Shown one piece after another: positions 43,340 to 50,898 of a DNA stretch of 64,000 bases (positions within the stretch are counted from its first letter, which is position 1; every line of letters begins with the position of its first letter). The notes under the pieces were generated by a model. It made no database searches and was not told the DNA's origin. It was given only the letters and a program-made list of their open reading frames with translations. The stretch spans positions 1-64,000 of the forward strand of contig JAEYAR010000085.1 in the NCBI GenBank assembly GCA_023404715.1, given 5' to 3'. Position numbers and translations under genes: made by a program. The stretch comes from Bacillota bacterium (lineage in GTDB: Bacteria; Bacillota; Clostridia; Christensenellales; Aristaeellaceae).

Positions 43340-44587
43340 TTAGTCTCTCAGCGTGGGATTGAAGACCTGATCAAGCCCTGTGTTCATCAGGTTCAGCGAG
43401 AACGAGATGAGCGCGATGGTCAGGATGACGGGGAAATACGCCCACCACGATCCGTTCAGGTGCGCGGAATACAGCATGGCCCAGTTCATCATCAGGCCCA
43501 GCGTGGGCACCTCGGTCGTCTTCGGGCCCAGGCCCAATAGCGAAAGCTGCGCCTCGGCCAAAATGGCCGAGCTGATCTGCAGGATAAACGCCATCACCAC
43601 ATAGCTGGCGATATAGGGCAGGATATCCGTCAGGATGATGCGCAGCAGGCTGTGGCCGGACAGCTTGGAGAGGTTGACGTGATCGCGGTTTCTCAGGGAG
43701 ATGACCTGCGAGCGCACAGAGCGCGTCGTCCAAACCCAGCTGGTAAGCCCGATGACCAACGCCACGGTGGAGGCGCCGCGCTGATCCTGCCCGATGGAGT
43801 AAGAGATGAGGATCAGCAGCACAAAGCTGGGGATGACGGTGAAAATGTTGGTGACGAACATGATGATGTCGTCTACGATGCCGCCCAAATACCCGGCGAG
43901 CAGGCCGAGCATCAGGCCGATGAGCGTCGCGACCGTGCCGGCGATCAGGCCGATGCGGATGGACGTGCCGCAGGCGGAGACCAGCTCCTTGAGCACGTCG
44001 CGCCCGAAGTTATCCGTGCCCAGCGGCAGCGTAATCGTATTGGCGACCTCCGAGACGTTGACGTAGTCGTTCTTCCCGACGGTCCCCTTTTCCGCCAGCT
44101 CGCCCGTCTCCGCGTCCGGCTGCATGACGGTCAGTTGGGCCGAGCCCGTGGCCGCATTCAAGCGCCGGTCGATGCGGGAGCAGGCGTTGCGCTGGGCTTT
44201 CGTCATGCCGGTGGGTCGCAGGGCCTCGTCATACCCCGCGTGCCAAACCTCAATCAGCGCGTCGGTGTCGGCTACGTCCAAGCCGCTGATGTCGATCCCC
44301 GCGGCGGAAAGCCAGCCCACCATGGTGATGCGGTCCTCATAGCTGAGCAGCTTGCCCATGCGCTTTTCGTCCGCATCGGGCAATTTGAACGTATTGGTGT
44401 CCGTATCGATGCTGTCGTACAGCGAGAAGTAGGTGCCGGGCCGGAGCAGGCCGTCGCCGAGGATCTCCAGCGGGTTGCCGGGGTTAAAGAGCGGGTAAAT
44501 CAGCATGAGCAGCAGGATGAAGACGAATATGCTAAAGCCGGCGACAAACTTTGGGGAGTGAAATACCTGACGTAACGTATTTTTCAT
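43340..44587 (-). CDS. Peptide ABC transporter permease (DppC type) with a large external insert
   Basis: 415 aa, against about 300 for typical DppC. After the first helix (VAGFSIFVFILLLMLIYPLF, residues 13-32) comes ~150 aa of polar sequence (from NPGNPLEILGDGLL to VANTITLPLGTDNFGRDVL) before the conserved GTDNFGRD and the remaining five helices. The EAA-like motif lies near LSKLSGHSLLRIILTDILPYI. The insert should sit outside the membrane and could contact the binding protein. 14 bp after dppB. Confidence 0.92.
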   Translation of the reverse strand: MKNTLRQVFHSPKFVAGFSIFVFILLLMLIYPLFNPGNPLEILGDGLLRPGTYFSLYDSIDTDTNTFKLPDADEKRMGKLLSYEDRITMVGWLSAAGIDISGLDVADTDALIEVWHAGYDEALRPTGMTKAQRNACSRIDRRLNAATGSAQLTVMQPDAETGELAEKGTVGKNDYVNVSEVANTITLPLGTDNFGRDVLKELVSACGTSIRIGLIAGTVATLIGLMLGLLAGYLGGIVDDIIMFVTNIFTVIPSFVLLILISYSIGQDQRGASTVALVIGLTSWVWTTRSVRSQVISLRNRDHVNLSKLSGHSLLRIILTDILPYIASYVVMAFILQISSAILAEAQLSLLGLGPKTTEVPTLGLMMNWAMLYSAHLNGSWWAYFPVILTIALISFSLNLMNTGLDQVFNPTLRD

Positions 44588-44601
44588 AAAATCTCCTCCC
44601 T

Positions 44602-45606
44602 TCAGTCGAACTGCGCGGCCTTGACGCGCGGATCGATAAAGCCGTAGATGATATCCAGCAGGAACGTGCAGATCAGCACCATGAACGTGATGATCAGCGT
44701 CGTCGCGGAGATCAGCGGGTAATCCCCCGCGGTGACCGCCGCATACATGGTAGAGCCCAGGCCCGGATAGCTGAAGATGATCTCCGCCACCAGCGCGCCG
44801 CCGATCATCGTGCCGATGGACAGCGCCAGGCCCGTCACCTGCGGTAGCATGGCGTTGCGGAAGACGTAGCCCACAATCGTGCGATCCTTGATGCCCAGAA
44901 AGCGCGCATACTTCACGTAGTCGGCGTTGAGCTCGTAGATGGACATGGAGCGCATGCCCACCGCCTGGCCGCCAATAGAGATGAGCACGATGGACCAGAA
45001 GGGCAGTTGATAATGCCAGATGACCGATTTAATGAAATTCCAGCTGAAATTGGGGATCATGTCGAACGAGTATCCGCCCGCCGTCGGCGCGATCCCCAGC
45101 TTGATGGCAAACACCACCAGCAAAATGACCGCCATGCCGAACGCGGGGATGTTGCTCATGAACAGCGAAACCGGCATGAGCACCTTGTCAAAGCCCTTGC
45201 GGATATAAGCGGCCAGCGCGCCCAGGATGTTGCCCAGCAGCCAGCCCACGATGATGGCCGGCAGCTGCAGGCAGATCGTCCACATGATCGCGCTGGAGAT
45301 GATATCGGACACCGTGCGCGGATATTGGCTGAAGGAGACGCCCAAATTGCCGTGGAAGAGATTTTTGATGAAGATGAAAAACTGCTCGTACATCGGCTTG
45401 TTCGTGCCGAATTCCTCTTGATAGCGCGCGTAAACCTGCTGAATGGCCGTCGGGTCCGTGGAGCCTTGCAGGGTTTTGCCGGCGATGGCGGCCACGGGAT
45501 CGGCGGGCATCAGGCGCGGCAGGGTAAAATTGACGATCACGGCGGCCACGAGCGTGATCAGGAACCAGACGATCTTTTTAACGAAATACTTCCGATAACC
45601 TTTCAT
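44602..45606 (-). CDS. Peptide ABC transporter permease (DppB type)
   Basis: 334-aa inner-membrane protein with six helices. The N-terminus (KKIVWFLITLVAAVIVNFTLPRLMPADP) is the standard DppB start; the EAA region reads ELNADYVKYARFLGIKDRTIVGYVFRNAMLP. ATG 45606 has GGGGGGAA upstream; the frame is open to 45678 but without a site. Confidence 0.94.
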   Translation of the reverse strand: MKGYRKYFVKKIVWFLITLVAAVIVNFTLPRLMPADPVAAIAGKTLQGSTDPTAIQQVYARYQEEFGTNKPMYEQFFIFIKNLFHGNLGVSFSQYPRTVSDIISSAIMWTICLQLPAIIVGWLLGNILGALAAYIRKGFDKVLMPVSLFMSNIPAFGMAVILLVVFAIKLGIAPTAGGYSFDMIPNFSWNFIKSVIWHYQLPFWSIVLISIGGQAVGMRSMSIYELNADYVKYARFLGIKDRTIVGYVFRNAMLPQVTGLALSIGTMIGGALVAEIIFSYPGLGSTMYAAVTAGDYPLISATTLIITFMVLICTFLLDIIYGFIDPRVKAAQFD

Positions 45607-45663
45607 GTTCCATTCCCCCCGATATGTTCTGCGCCGATCCACGTTCCTCGATAACGAGAGATA

Positions 45664-45700
45664 GGGGCGTGCCGCCAAGCGGCCTTGGCGGCATGCCCCC
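45664..45700 (-). other. Intercistronic hairpin between binding-protein and permease genes
   Basis: GGGGCGTGCCGCCAAG pairs almost perfectly with CTTGGCGGCATGCCCC. There is no T-run on the minus strand, so it is more likely an mRNA-stabilising or partial-attenuation structure. It parallels the hairpin at 3542-3568 in the sugar operon. Confidence 0.7.
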
Positions 45701-45717
45701 TCTCATCAAATGAGGTA

Positions 45718-47520
45718 TTACGGATTGACAAGCTCCAGGTCGTACAGCGCAGCGATGCCGTAGCCATCGGTGCAGTCAGCCGGCGGAATGTTGCGGCCGT
45801 CGCCGTCTTCCGGGAAGTTGGTCCAGACGCTCTCGTTCACTGCGTGGAACACGGCCGGACGATACATCAGCGAGAAGGAGGGCACCTCGGTCAGGTAGAT
45901 CTCGGTCGCCTCGGTGTAGAGCTTCTTGAGCTCGGCCTCGTCGGTCGTCAGCGGGATCTGCGCGATGATCTCGTCCGCGCGCTCGTTCTTGTACTGGCCG
46001 AAGTTGCCGGTCCAGTTGTTCTGCACGCCGATCAGGTCGCCGCCCATGAGCTGGCGCACGCGTGCCCACGGCATGGAGGGAGCGGCCGCGCCCACAGAGT
46101 ACATGAAGATCTGGTATTCGGTCTGCTCCGGGTTGGTGAACACGGTCTGATAGATCGACCATTCGGGGTACAGGGTCGTGATCTCGATGCCGATGTTCTT
46201 ACCGGCCGCGGCCACGATCTCCATGGCGGCCTGCCAGTCGGTCCAGCCGTTCGGGCAGCAGGCGTTGAAGCTCAGCTTCTTGCCGTCCATCTCGCGCCAG
46301 CCGTCGCCGTCGCTATCCACGATGCCGGCCGCGTCGAGCAGCGCCTTGGCGCCTTCGATATCGTTGCCCGACCACTGCAGGTCCTTCACGGCCGCCTGGT
46401 CGTACATCGCCTGCTCGCCCGCGGTCGGGTTCATCACGGAGCGCGGCACGTCGGCGAAGGAGGGGCTCTGGTTGGTCATCGCGTTGGCGATGATGGTGTC
46501 GTAATCGACGGCCATGGCGATGGCCTTGCGCAGATCCTTGTTCTGCAGCTCGGGGATGTTCATGTTAAACCACGCGGTCGGCATGGTCAGGCACACGCCG
46601 TAGGGCGCTTCTTCCATGTAGGTGGAAATCGGCAGCCCGTCCTTGAGCCACAGGTTCTGGATGTTGGGCAGGAACTGCTGGTTCACGTCGATTTCGCCGG
46701 CCTTGAAGGCGACCTCCAGGGCAGTGTTGTCGGCGTAGATGCCGTGCGCGATATACTTGGGCACGGGCAGCTTGCCCCACATAGAGGCGTCCTGGCCCCA
46801 GTAGTTGTCGTCGCGGACGAAGACGACCATCTGGTCGTTGGCAAAGAACCGGGTGTACGGGCCGGACCAGACGACGTCCTCAGCCGCGTCGTTCGCCATG
46901 GCCACGCCGTCGCCGTTGCAGCGCGTCTCCAGCGTCTCAAGCCAGGCCTTCTGCGCGATGAAAACGCCGGTCAGGAAGTCCTTGAGCAGCAGCGGGTTGA
47001 CGGGCTTTCCGTCCTCCGTCAGCTTCGCCTTGATGAGCACGGTGGCGTCGTCGACCGCCTCGATGGCCTCGATATAGCCCTGATAGGCGACCGCGGCGGT
47101 GTTGCCCGTCACGATATCGATCTCCCAGGTCTTGACCACGTCGTGCGCGGTGACCGGGGTGCCGTCGGACCATTTGGCCGCCGGGTTGAGCTTCACGGTC
47201 ACCTCGGTCAGCGCGTCGTTCCAGACGGGCTCGCCCGTCGCCAGCAGCGGCGTCATGGCGCCGTCCATGAAGTTGTACATGTACAGCGTTTCGAACATGA
47301 TGGTGCGGCTGCCCTGCGCGTTGGCGGTGGTGCCCATCGCGTTGTTCTGGTTGGCGCCGACGGGGTTCCAGGAGTTGACCGTGCCCCACTGCTGGCCGCC
47401 GAAGTACAGCGTCTCGTTGCGGGGCAGCTCCGTGACCTCATCCGCCGCATAAGCCGTCAGGCCCATGGATAGAACCATGACCATTGCGAGGAAAAGGGCC
47501 GCGAGTTTCCTGTTTTTCAT
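45718..47520 (-). CDS. Peptide ABC transporter substrate-binding protein (DppA/OppA type)
   Basis: 600-aa secreted receptor (SBP family 5). Signal peptide MKNRKLAALFLAMVMVLSMG, cleaved near AYA-AD; no lipobox. The family signature region is TVKLNPAAKWSDGTPVTAHDVVKTWE near residue 100. It leads the complete importer operon (binding protein, two permeases, two ATPases). ATG 47520 has GGAGGAGAG upstream; an earlier in-frame start at 47631 lies in the structured leader. Peptide against other SBP-5 ligands cannot be decided. Confidence 0.94.
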   Translation of the reverse strand: MKNRKLAALFLAMVMVLSMGLTAYAADEVTELPRNETLYFGGQQWGTVNSWNPVGANQNNAMGTTANAQGSRTIMFETLYMYNFMDGAMTPLLATGEPVWNDALTEVTVKLNPAAKWSDGTPVTAHDVVKTWEIDIVTGNTAAVAYQGYIEAIEAVDDATVLIKAKLTEDGKPVNPLLLKDFLTGVFIAQKAWLETLETRCNGDGVAMANDAAEDVVWSGPYTRFFANDQMVVFVRDDNYWGQDASMWGKLPVPKYIAHGIYADNTALEVAFKAGEIDVNQQFLPNIQNLWLKDGLPISTYMEEAPYGVCLTMPTAWFNMNIPELQNKDLRKAIAMAVDYDTIIANAMTNQSPSFADVPRSVMNPTAGEQAMYDQAAVKDLQWSGNDIEGAKALLDAAGIVDSDGDGWREMDGKKLSFNACCPNGWTDWQAAMEIVAAAGKNIGIEITTLYPEWSIYQTVFTNPEQTEYQIFMYSVGAAAPSMPWARVRQLMGGDLIGVQNNWTGNFGQYKNERADEIIAQIPLTTDEAELKKLYTEATEIYLTEVPSFSLMYRPAVFHAVNESVWTNFPEDGDGRNIPPADCTDGYGIAALYDLELVNP

Positions 47521-47866
47521 GTTGTCTCTCCTCCGTTTTTTTATTTTCCACAATCCGCTTTCAGCAGGATTGGGAGAATACGCGGGTCGCTCATCCGGCT
47601 GTACCCTCAGCCGTTTGGGAAAGTGGCTCAAAACGTAAACATTTTAAGTCACCCGGCATCGGCTGCTTTGAGGAACGATCTTCTTCCTCAAAGCTTCCGA
47701 TGTCTCTTTTTATGCGTCGGCTCAAATCGCTTGCTTTCATTTTCACGGCCGCCCACCCGTCATGCGCCGGACTAAACCGTTTTCGTTTTTTAGAAAAAGA
47801 AAAGAACTTTTACTCTGCTTCCTCGGCTTCCGATTGCCCCATCAGATAGGTTCGTCCGTTTGTTCT
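47521..47866 (-). ncRNA. Long structured 5' leader of the peptide transporter operon (candidate riboswitch)
   Basis: The promoter at 47874-47902 leaves about 345 nt before the start codon. The leader holds a two-part hairpin at 47657-47702 (CATCGG/CCGATG, a 2x2 internal loop, then an 11-bp perfect stem GCTTTGAGGAA/TTCCTCAAAGC). It also has a 6-bp hairpin CGGCTG/CAGCCG (about 47597-47614) and CAATCC/GGATTG near 47550-47572, shortly before the ribosome binding site. I do not recognise a known riboswitch class. A 49-codon frame inside it lacks a good start site. Confidence 0.5.
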
Positions 47867-47873
47867 TAGCCAT

Positions 47874-47902
47874 ATTATACAAAGCATTTTGAAAAAATGC
47901 AA
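47874..47902 (-). promoter_or_regulatory. Promoter of the peptide transporter operon
   Basis: On the minus strand TTGCAT (47897-47902) and TATAAT (47874-47879), spacer 17 bp. Confidence 0.82.
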
Positions 47903-48065
47903 GTCGTTTATCGATTTTAACATACGAAAATTCATTTTCGTAAAACGGAAAATTTTAGGCATGCCAAACCTTGGGTAAAGTCATATGAATTGTATCTCCC
48001 CAAGAGCAGGTTTGGTGTGCATGTTTCTTTGTAAAACGGCGCCTTTCGCTTTAGCGTTTGTTTTG

Positions 48066-48094
48066 TTGAAAATCGGGGCAAATTGTTGTATGAT
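48066..48094 (+). promoter_or_regulatory. Promoter of the DUF1858 gene
   Basis: TTGAAA (48066-48071) and TATGAT (48089-48094), spacer 17 bp; leader about 55 nt. Confidence 0.8.
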
Positions 48095-48155
48095 AGATGC
48101 GGCAAACGCATTACTACTTCATTCACGCTAAGTGAATACAAGGAGGTATCTTCCC

Positions 48156-48362
48156 ATGGCGAACGTGACCAAGGAAATGTCCATCGGCGAGGTGCTGCGC
48201 ATGAACCAGGGCACAGCCCGCATCTTTATGGAGTTCGGCATGCACTGCCTGACCTGCCCGCACGCGACCGCGGAAAGCATTGAAGAGGCCGGCGGCGTAC
48301 ACGGCATCAACGTAGACGAGCTCGTTCACCAGCTTAACGAATTCCTCGCCGAGCAGGAATAA
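48156..48362 (+). CDS. DUF1858 redox-disulfide domain protein
   Basis: 68-aa protein made of one DUF1858 domain: MSIGEVLRMNQGTARIFMEFGMHCLTCPHA. The CLTC pair (residues 31-34) can form a redox disulfide or bind metal; the domain is often linked with hybrid-cluster proteins and is common in Clostridia. AGGAGG lies 9 nt before the ATG. It is monocistronic with its own promoter and lies next to the DnaA-box cluster. The physiological role is unproven. Confidence 0.88.
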   Translation: MANVTKEMSIGEVLRMNQGTARIFMEFGMHCLTCPHATAESIEEAGGVHGINVDELVHQLNEFLAEQE

Positions 48363-48480
48363 GCCCGCTTTTCGCCTAGCCATCCGCCCGTGTCCGCGCG
48401 CCTGCGCAGCTTCGGGAGGGTGGCTTTTGATTTCCCAAAGAAAAAGCCCAAAACCCGAGTGCGGCGGCACGCGCCGCATT

Positions 48481-48661
48481 CCTTCCACAGGGGTTATCCA
48501 CAGAAAAGTTGAAATTGTGGGCAAAATTGTGGATAACTTTGCACAGCCCTTCCACCCCCTCGCGCGTCCTTATAAACCAACCTTTTTCGCTCTTTATCCA
48601 CAGAATCCACAAGAAAGCCTGCGGAACATGTGGAAAACGCCGCTGCTGAACTTGTGTAAAA
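48481..48661. other. Cluster of DnaA boxes (candidate replication origin or DnaA-titration site)
   Basis: Three perfect TTATCCACA boxes: 48494-48502 (+), 48528-48536 (-) and 48594-48602 (+). Near matches: TTTTCCACA at 48629-48637 (-), TTGCCCACA at 48516-48524 (-), GAATCCACA at 48603-48611 (+, directly abutting a perfect box), TTTTACACA at 48653-48661 (-) and CCTTCCACA at 48481-48489 (+). No open frame is credible here. AT-rich DNA follows at 48770-48800. dnaA and dnaN are not in the window. Confidence 0.72.
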
Positions 48662-48746
48662 AATAAAATGTGCGTTCAAGATTTTGTCCGATTTTCGGGC
48701 ATCTTGCCGTCATGAGCATCCCCCAAAGAAAGACGCGGCGCATGCC

Positions 48747-48775
48747 TTGCGAAAACGCGGCGCGCATGCTATCAT
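48747..48775 (+). promoter_or_regulatory. Promoter of argS
   Basis: TTGCGA (48747-48752) and TATCAT (48770-48775) with a 17-bp spacer, 45 bp before the start codon region. Confidence 0.7.
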
Positions 48776-48825
48776 AAATAAGCTATATATAAAATGAAAC
48801 CACTGTTGAAAGAGGGTCGCTCCTG

Positions 48826-50535
48826 ATGGATATGAAACTTCGCATCGCATCGCTCGTGTCCGGCGCGCTCAAGGCGGGCTTTGACGCGGACGAGCCCGAG
48901 GCCGGCGCCATCGCGGACATGCTGGAAATCCCGCCGGACCCCGCCCTGGGCGACTACGCCTTCCCCTGCTTCCGCCTGGCCAAGACGCTGCGCAAGGCGC
49001 CCCCGATGATCGCCGCCGCGCTCGCCGAGCGGATCGACGCGCCCCATACCGCGCGCGTGCAGTGCGTGGGCGGTTACCTGAATTTCTTCCTCAACCGTGA
49101 AAACTTCGCGCGCGATACGCTCGCCGCCGTCCTGCAAAGCCCGGGCCGCTGGGGCTCGTCGGATGTGGACGCGGGCAAGACGGTCTGCCTGGACTACAGC
49201 TCCATTAACATCGCCAAGCGCTTTCATATCGGCCATCTGTCCACGACGATGATCGGCCACTCGCTGCGGCGCATCTACGACTTCTCAGGCTACAAGACGG
49301 TCAGCATCAACCACCTGGGCGACTGGGGAACCCAGTTCGGCAAGATGGTCTGCGCCTATAAAAAGTGGGGCAGCAAGGAAGACGTGGAGCAGCGCGGCGT
49401 GCAGGCGATGGTCGACCTGTACGTGCGCTTCCATAAGGAGGCCGAGGAGGATCCCGGCCTGGAGGACGAGGGGCGCGCCTGGTTTAAAAAGATCGAGGAC
49501 GGGGACGCGGAGGCGCTCGCCATCTTCGGCTGGTTTAAGGACGTCACATTGAAGGATACCCAGCGCGTGTACGACCTGCTGGGCGTGACGTTCGACTCGT
49601 ACGCGGGCGAGAGCTTCTATCAGGACAAAATGGCGCCCGTCATCGGCGAGCTGCGGGAAAAGGGCCTGCTCGTGGAGAGCGACGGCGCGGAGGTCGTCGA
49701 CCTCGAAGACGCGGGCATGCCGCCGTGCCTCATCCTCAAAAAGGACGGCACCACGCTCTACGCTACCCGCGACCTGGCGGCGGCCTTTTACCGCAAGCAG
49801 ACGTACGATTTTGATAAATGCCTGTACGTCGTCGCCTACCAGCAGGATCTGCACTTCCGCCAGCTGTTCAAGGTCATCGAGAAGATGGGCTACCCCTGGT
49901 ACAAGGATATGGCGCACGTCTCGTTCGGCATGATCAGCTACGAGGGCCAGGCGCTGGCCACGCGCAAGGGCAACATCGTCTATTTGGAAGACCTGCTGCA
50001 GCGCGCGATCGACAAGGCATTGGAAATCATCGAGCAAAAATCGCCGGGCCTGGAGAACAAGGAAGAGGTCGCCCGCCAGGTCGGCATCGGCGCGGTTATC
50101 TATTCGGATCTGCAAAACAGCCGCATCAAGGACATCGACTTTTGCTGGGACCGCGCGCTCAACTTTGACGGCGAGACGGGCCCCTACGTGCAGTATACGC
50201 ACACGCGCTGCTGCTCCGTGCTGCGCAAGGCCGAGGGGCTTGCCGCCGCGCCCGACTACGCCGCGCTGTGCGACGACGAGGCGCAGGCGCTGCTGCGGCT
50301 GCTGGCCCGCTTCCCCGAGGCCATCGCCGAGGCGCGCGAACGCAACGAACCCTTTATGGTGACGCGCATCACCACGCTCATCGCGCAGGCCTACAACAAG
50401 TTTTACTATGAGCACCGCATACTGGACGACGACCCCGCCGCCGCCGCCGCCCGCGTCTTGCTCACCCGCGCGACGCGCGATACGATCAAGACCGGCCTGT
50501 ACCTCGTCGGCATCGAGGCGCCGGAGAAGATGTAA
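48826..50535 (+). CDS. argS: Arginyl-tRNA synthetase
   Basis: Charges tRNA-Arg. 569 aa (family 550-580). The N-terminal Add-1 domain is followed by the class I HIGH-type motif in SSINIAKRFHIGHLSTTMIGH near residue 130 and GDWGTQFG near 164; KMSKS is replaced by the relaxed form near TRKGNIVYLEDLL (residue 385), as usual for ArgRS. The C-terminal DALR anticodon domain (PYVQYTHTRCCSVLRKAE) is complete. A hairpin at about 50552-50579 (GGTCCGAAGCC/GGCTTCGGACC) follows the stop. Confidence 0.98.
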   Translation: MDMKLRIASLVSGALKAGFDADEPEAGAIADMLEIPPDPALGDYAFPCFRLAKTLRKAPPMIAAALAERIDAPHTARVQCVGGYLNFFLNRENFARDTLAAVLQSPGRWGSSDVDAGKTVCLDYSSINIAKRFHIGHLSTTMIGHSLRRIYDFSGYKTVSINHLGDWGTQFGKMVCAYKKWGSKEDVEQRGVQAMVDLYVRFHKEAEEDPGLEDEGRAWFKKIEDGDAEALAIFGWFKDVTLKDTQRVYDLLGVTFDSYAGESFYQDKMAPVIGELREKGLLVESDGAEVVDLEDAGMPPCLILKKDGTTLYATRDLAAAFYRKQTYDFDKCLYVVAYQQDLHFRQLFKVIEKMGYPWYKDMAHVSFGMISYEGQALATRKGNIVYLEDLLQRAIDKALEIIEQKSPGLENKEEVARQVGIGAVIYSDLQNSRIKDIDFCWDRALNFDGETGPYVQYTHTRCCSVLRKAEGLAAAPDYAALCDDEAQALLRLLARFPEAIAEARERNEPFMVTRITTLIAQAYNKFYYEHRILDDDPAAAAARVLLTRATRDTIKTGLYLVGIEAPEKM

Positions 50536-50551
50536 TTTTCTGAAGCTTTCG

Positions 50552-50672
50552 AGGTCCGAAGCCTTCGCGGCTTCGGACCTTCAGACTGCCCGAAAACCCC
50601 AGTCGCTTAGCCGGGGCGTTTTCCGCAGTCAAATGCGCAGCTTTTATTGATCCTTCATTTTGCACGAGGCCG
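50552..50672. repeat. argS 3' hairpin followed by dispersed repeat, copy D (internally deleted)
   Basis: GGTCCGAAGCC / GGCTTCGGACC forms a strong stem just after argS. Then TCAGACTG (50581-50588), GGGGCGTTTTCCG and AAATGCGCAGC, and TTCATTTTGCACGAGGCCGT match repeat copy B in order. The TCAGACTG-to-GGGGCG distance is only 32 bp instead of 97 and one arm of the 12-bp hairpin is missing. Confidence 0.75.
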
Positions 50673-50673
50673 T

Positions 50674-50751
50674 TTACCAGAAAAATACCTTTACCACCAG
50701 CGCCAGGATGATCAGATGGGCGACGACGCCGTGGACGATATGCCATGCCAT
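50674..50751 (-). CDS. Putative 25-residue single-span membrane protein
   Basis: MAWHIVHGVVAHLIILALVV followed by KVFFW: one hydrophobic helix with His residues at 4, 7 and 12. CGGAGG lies 8 nt before the ATG, an excellent site on an otherwise empty stretch. It is too short for ordinary gene finding. It is antisense to nothing and divergent from the DUF815 ATPase gene. The function is unknown; type I toxin or membrane-complex subunit are possibilities only. Confidence 0.6.
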   Translation of the reverse strand: MAWHIVHGVVAHLIILALVVKVFFW

Positions 50752-50898
50752 GCATTTCACCTCCGTTGCCTTGCGGTTCGGGGGCGTATCCCCCCTGCAT
50801 ACTATGGCGCGGCGCGCACAGGGGTGCAGGCGGCGCGAAAAAAGTAGGCAAGGCGCGCCTTTTATGGTACACTGTGTGCATATACCGGAGGTGTGAAT

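Noticed and set aside
45685..47472. 595-codon plus-strand frame across the peptide-binding protein gene
   Set aside because: Antisense shadow of a clearly real gene; composition full of H, V, R and G as in other shadows; no start signal.
47604..47750. 49-codon frame in the leader of the peptide transporter
   Set aside because: The start has no Shine-Dalgarno sequence and the frame is made by the hairpin arms; kept only as a remote leader-peptide possibility.
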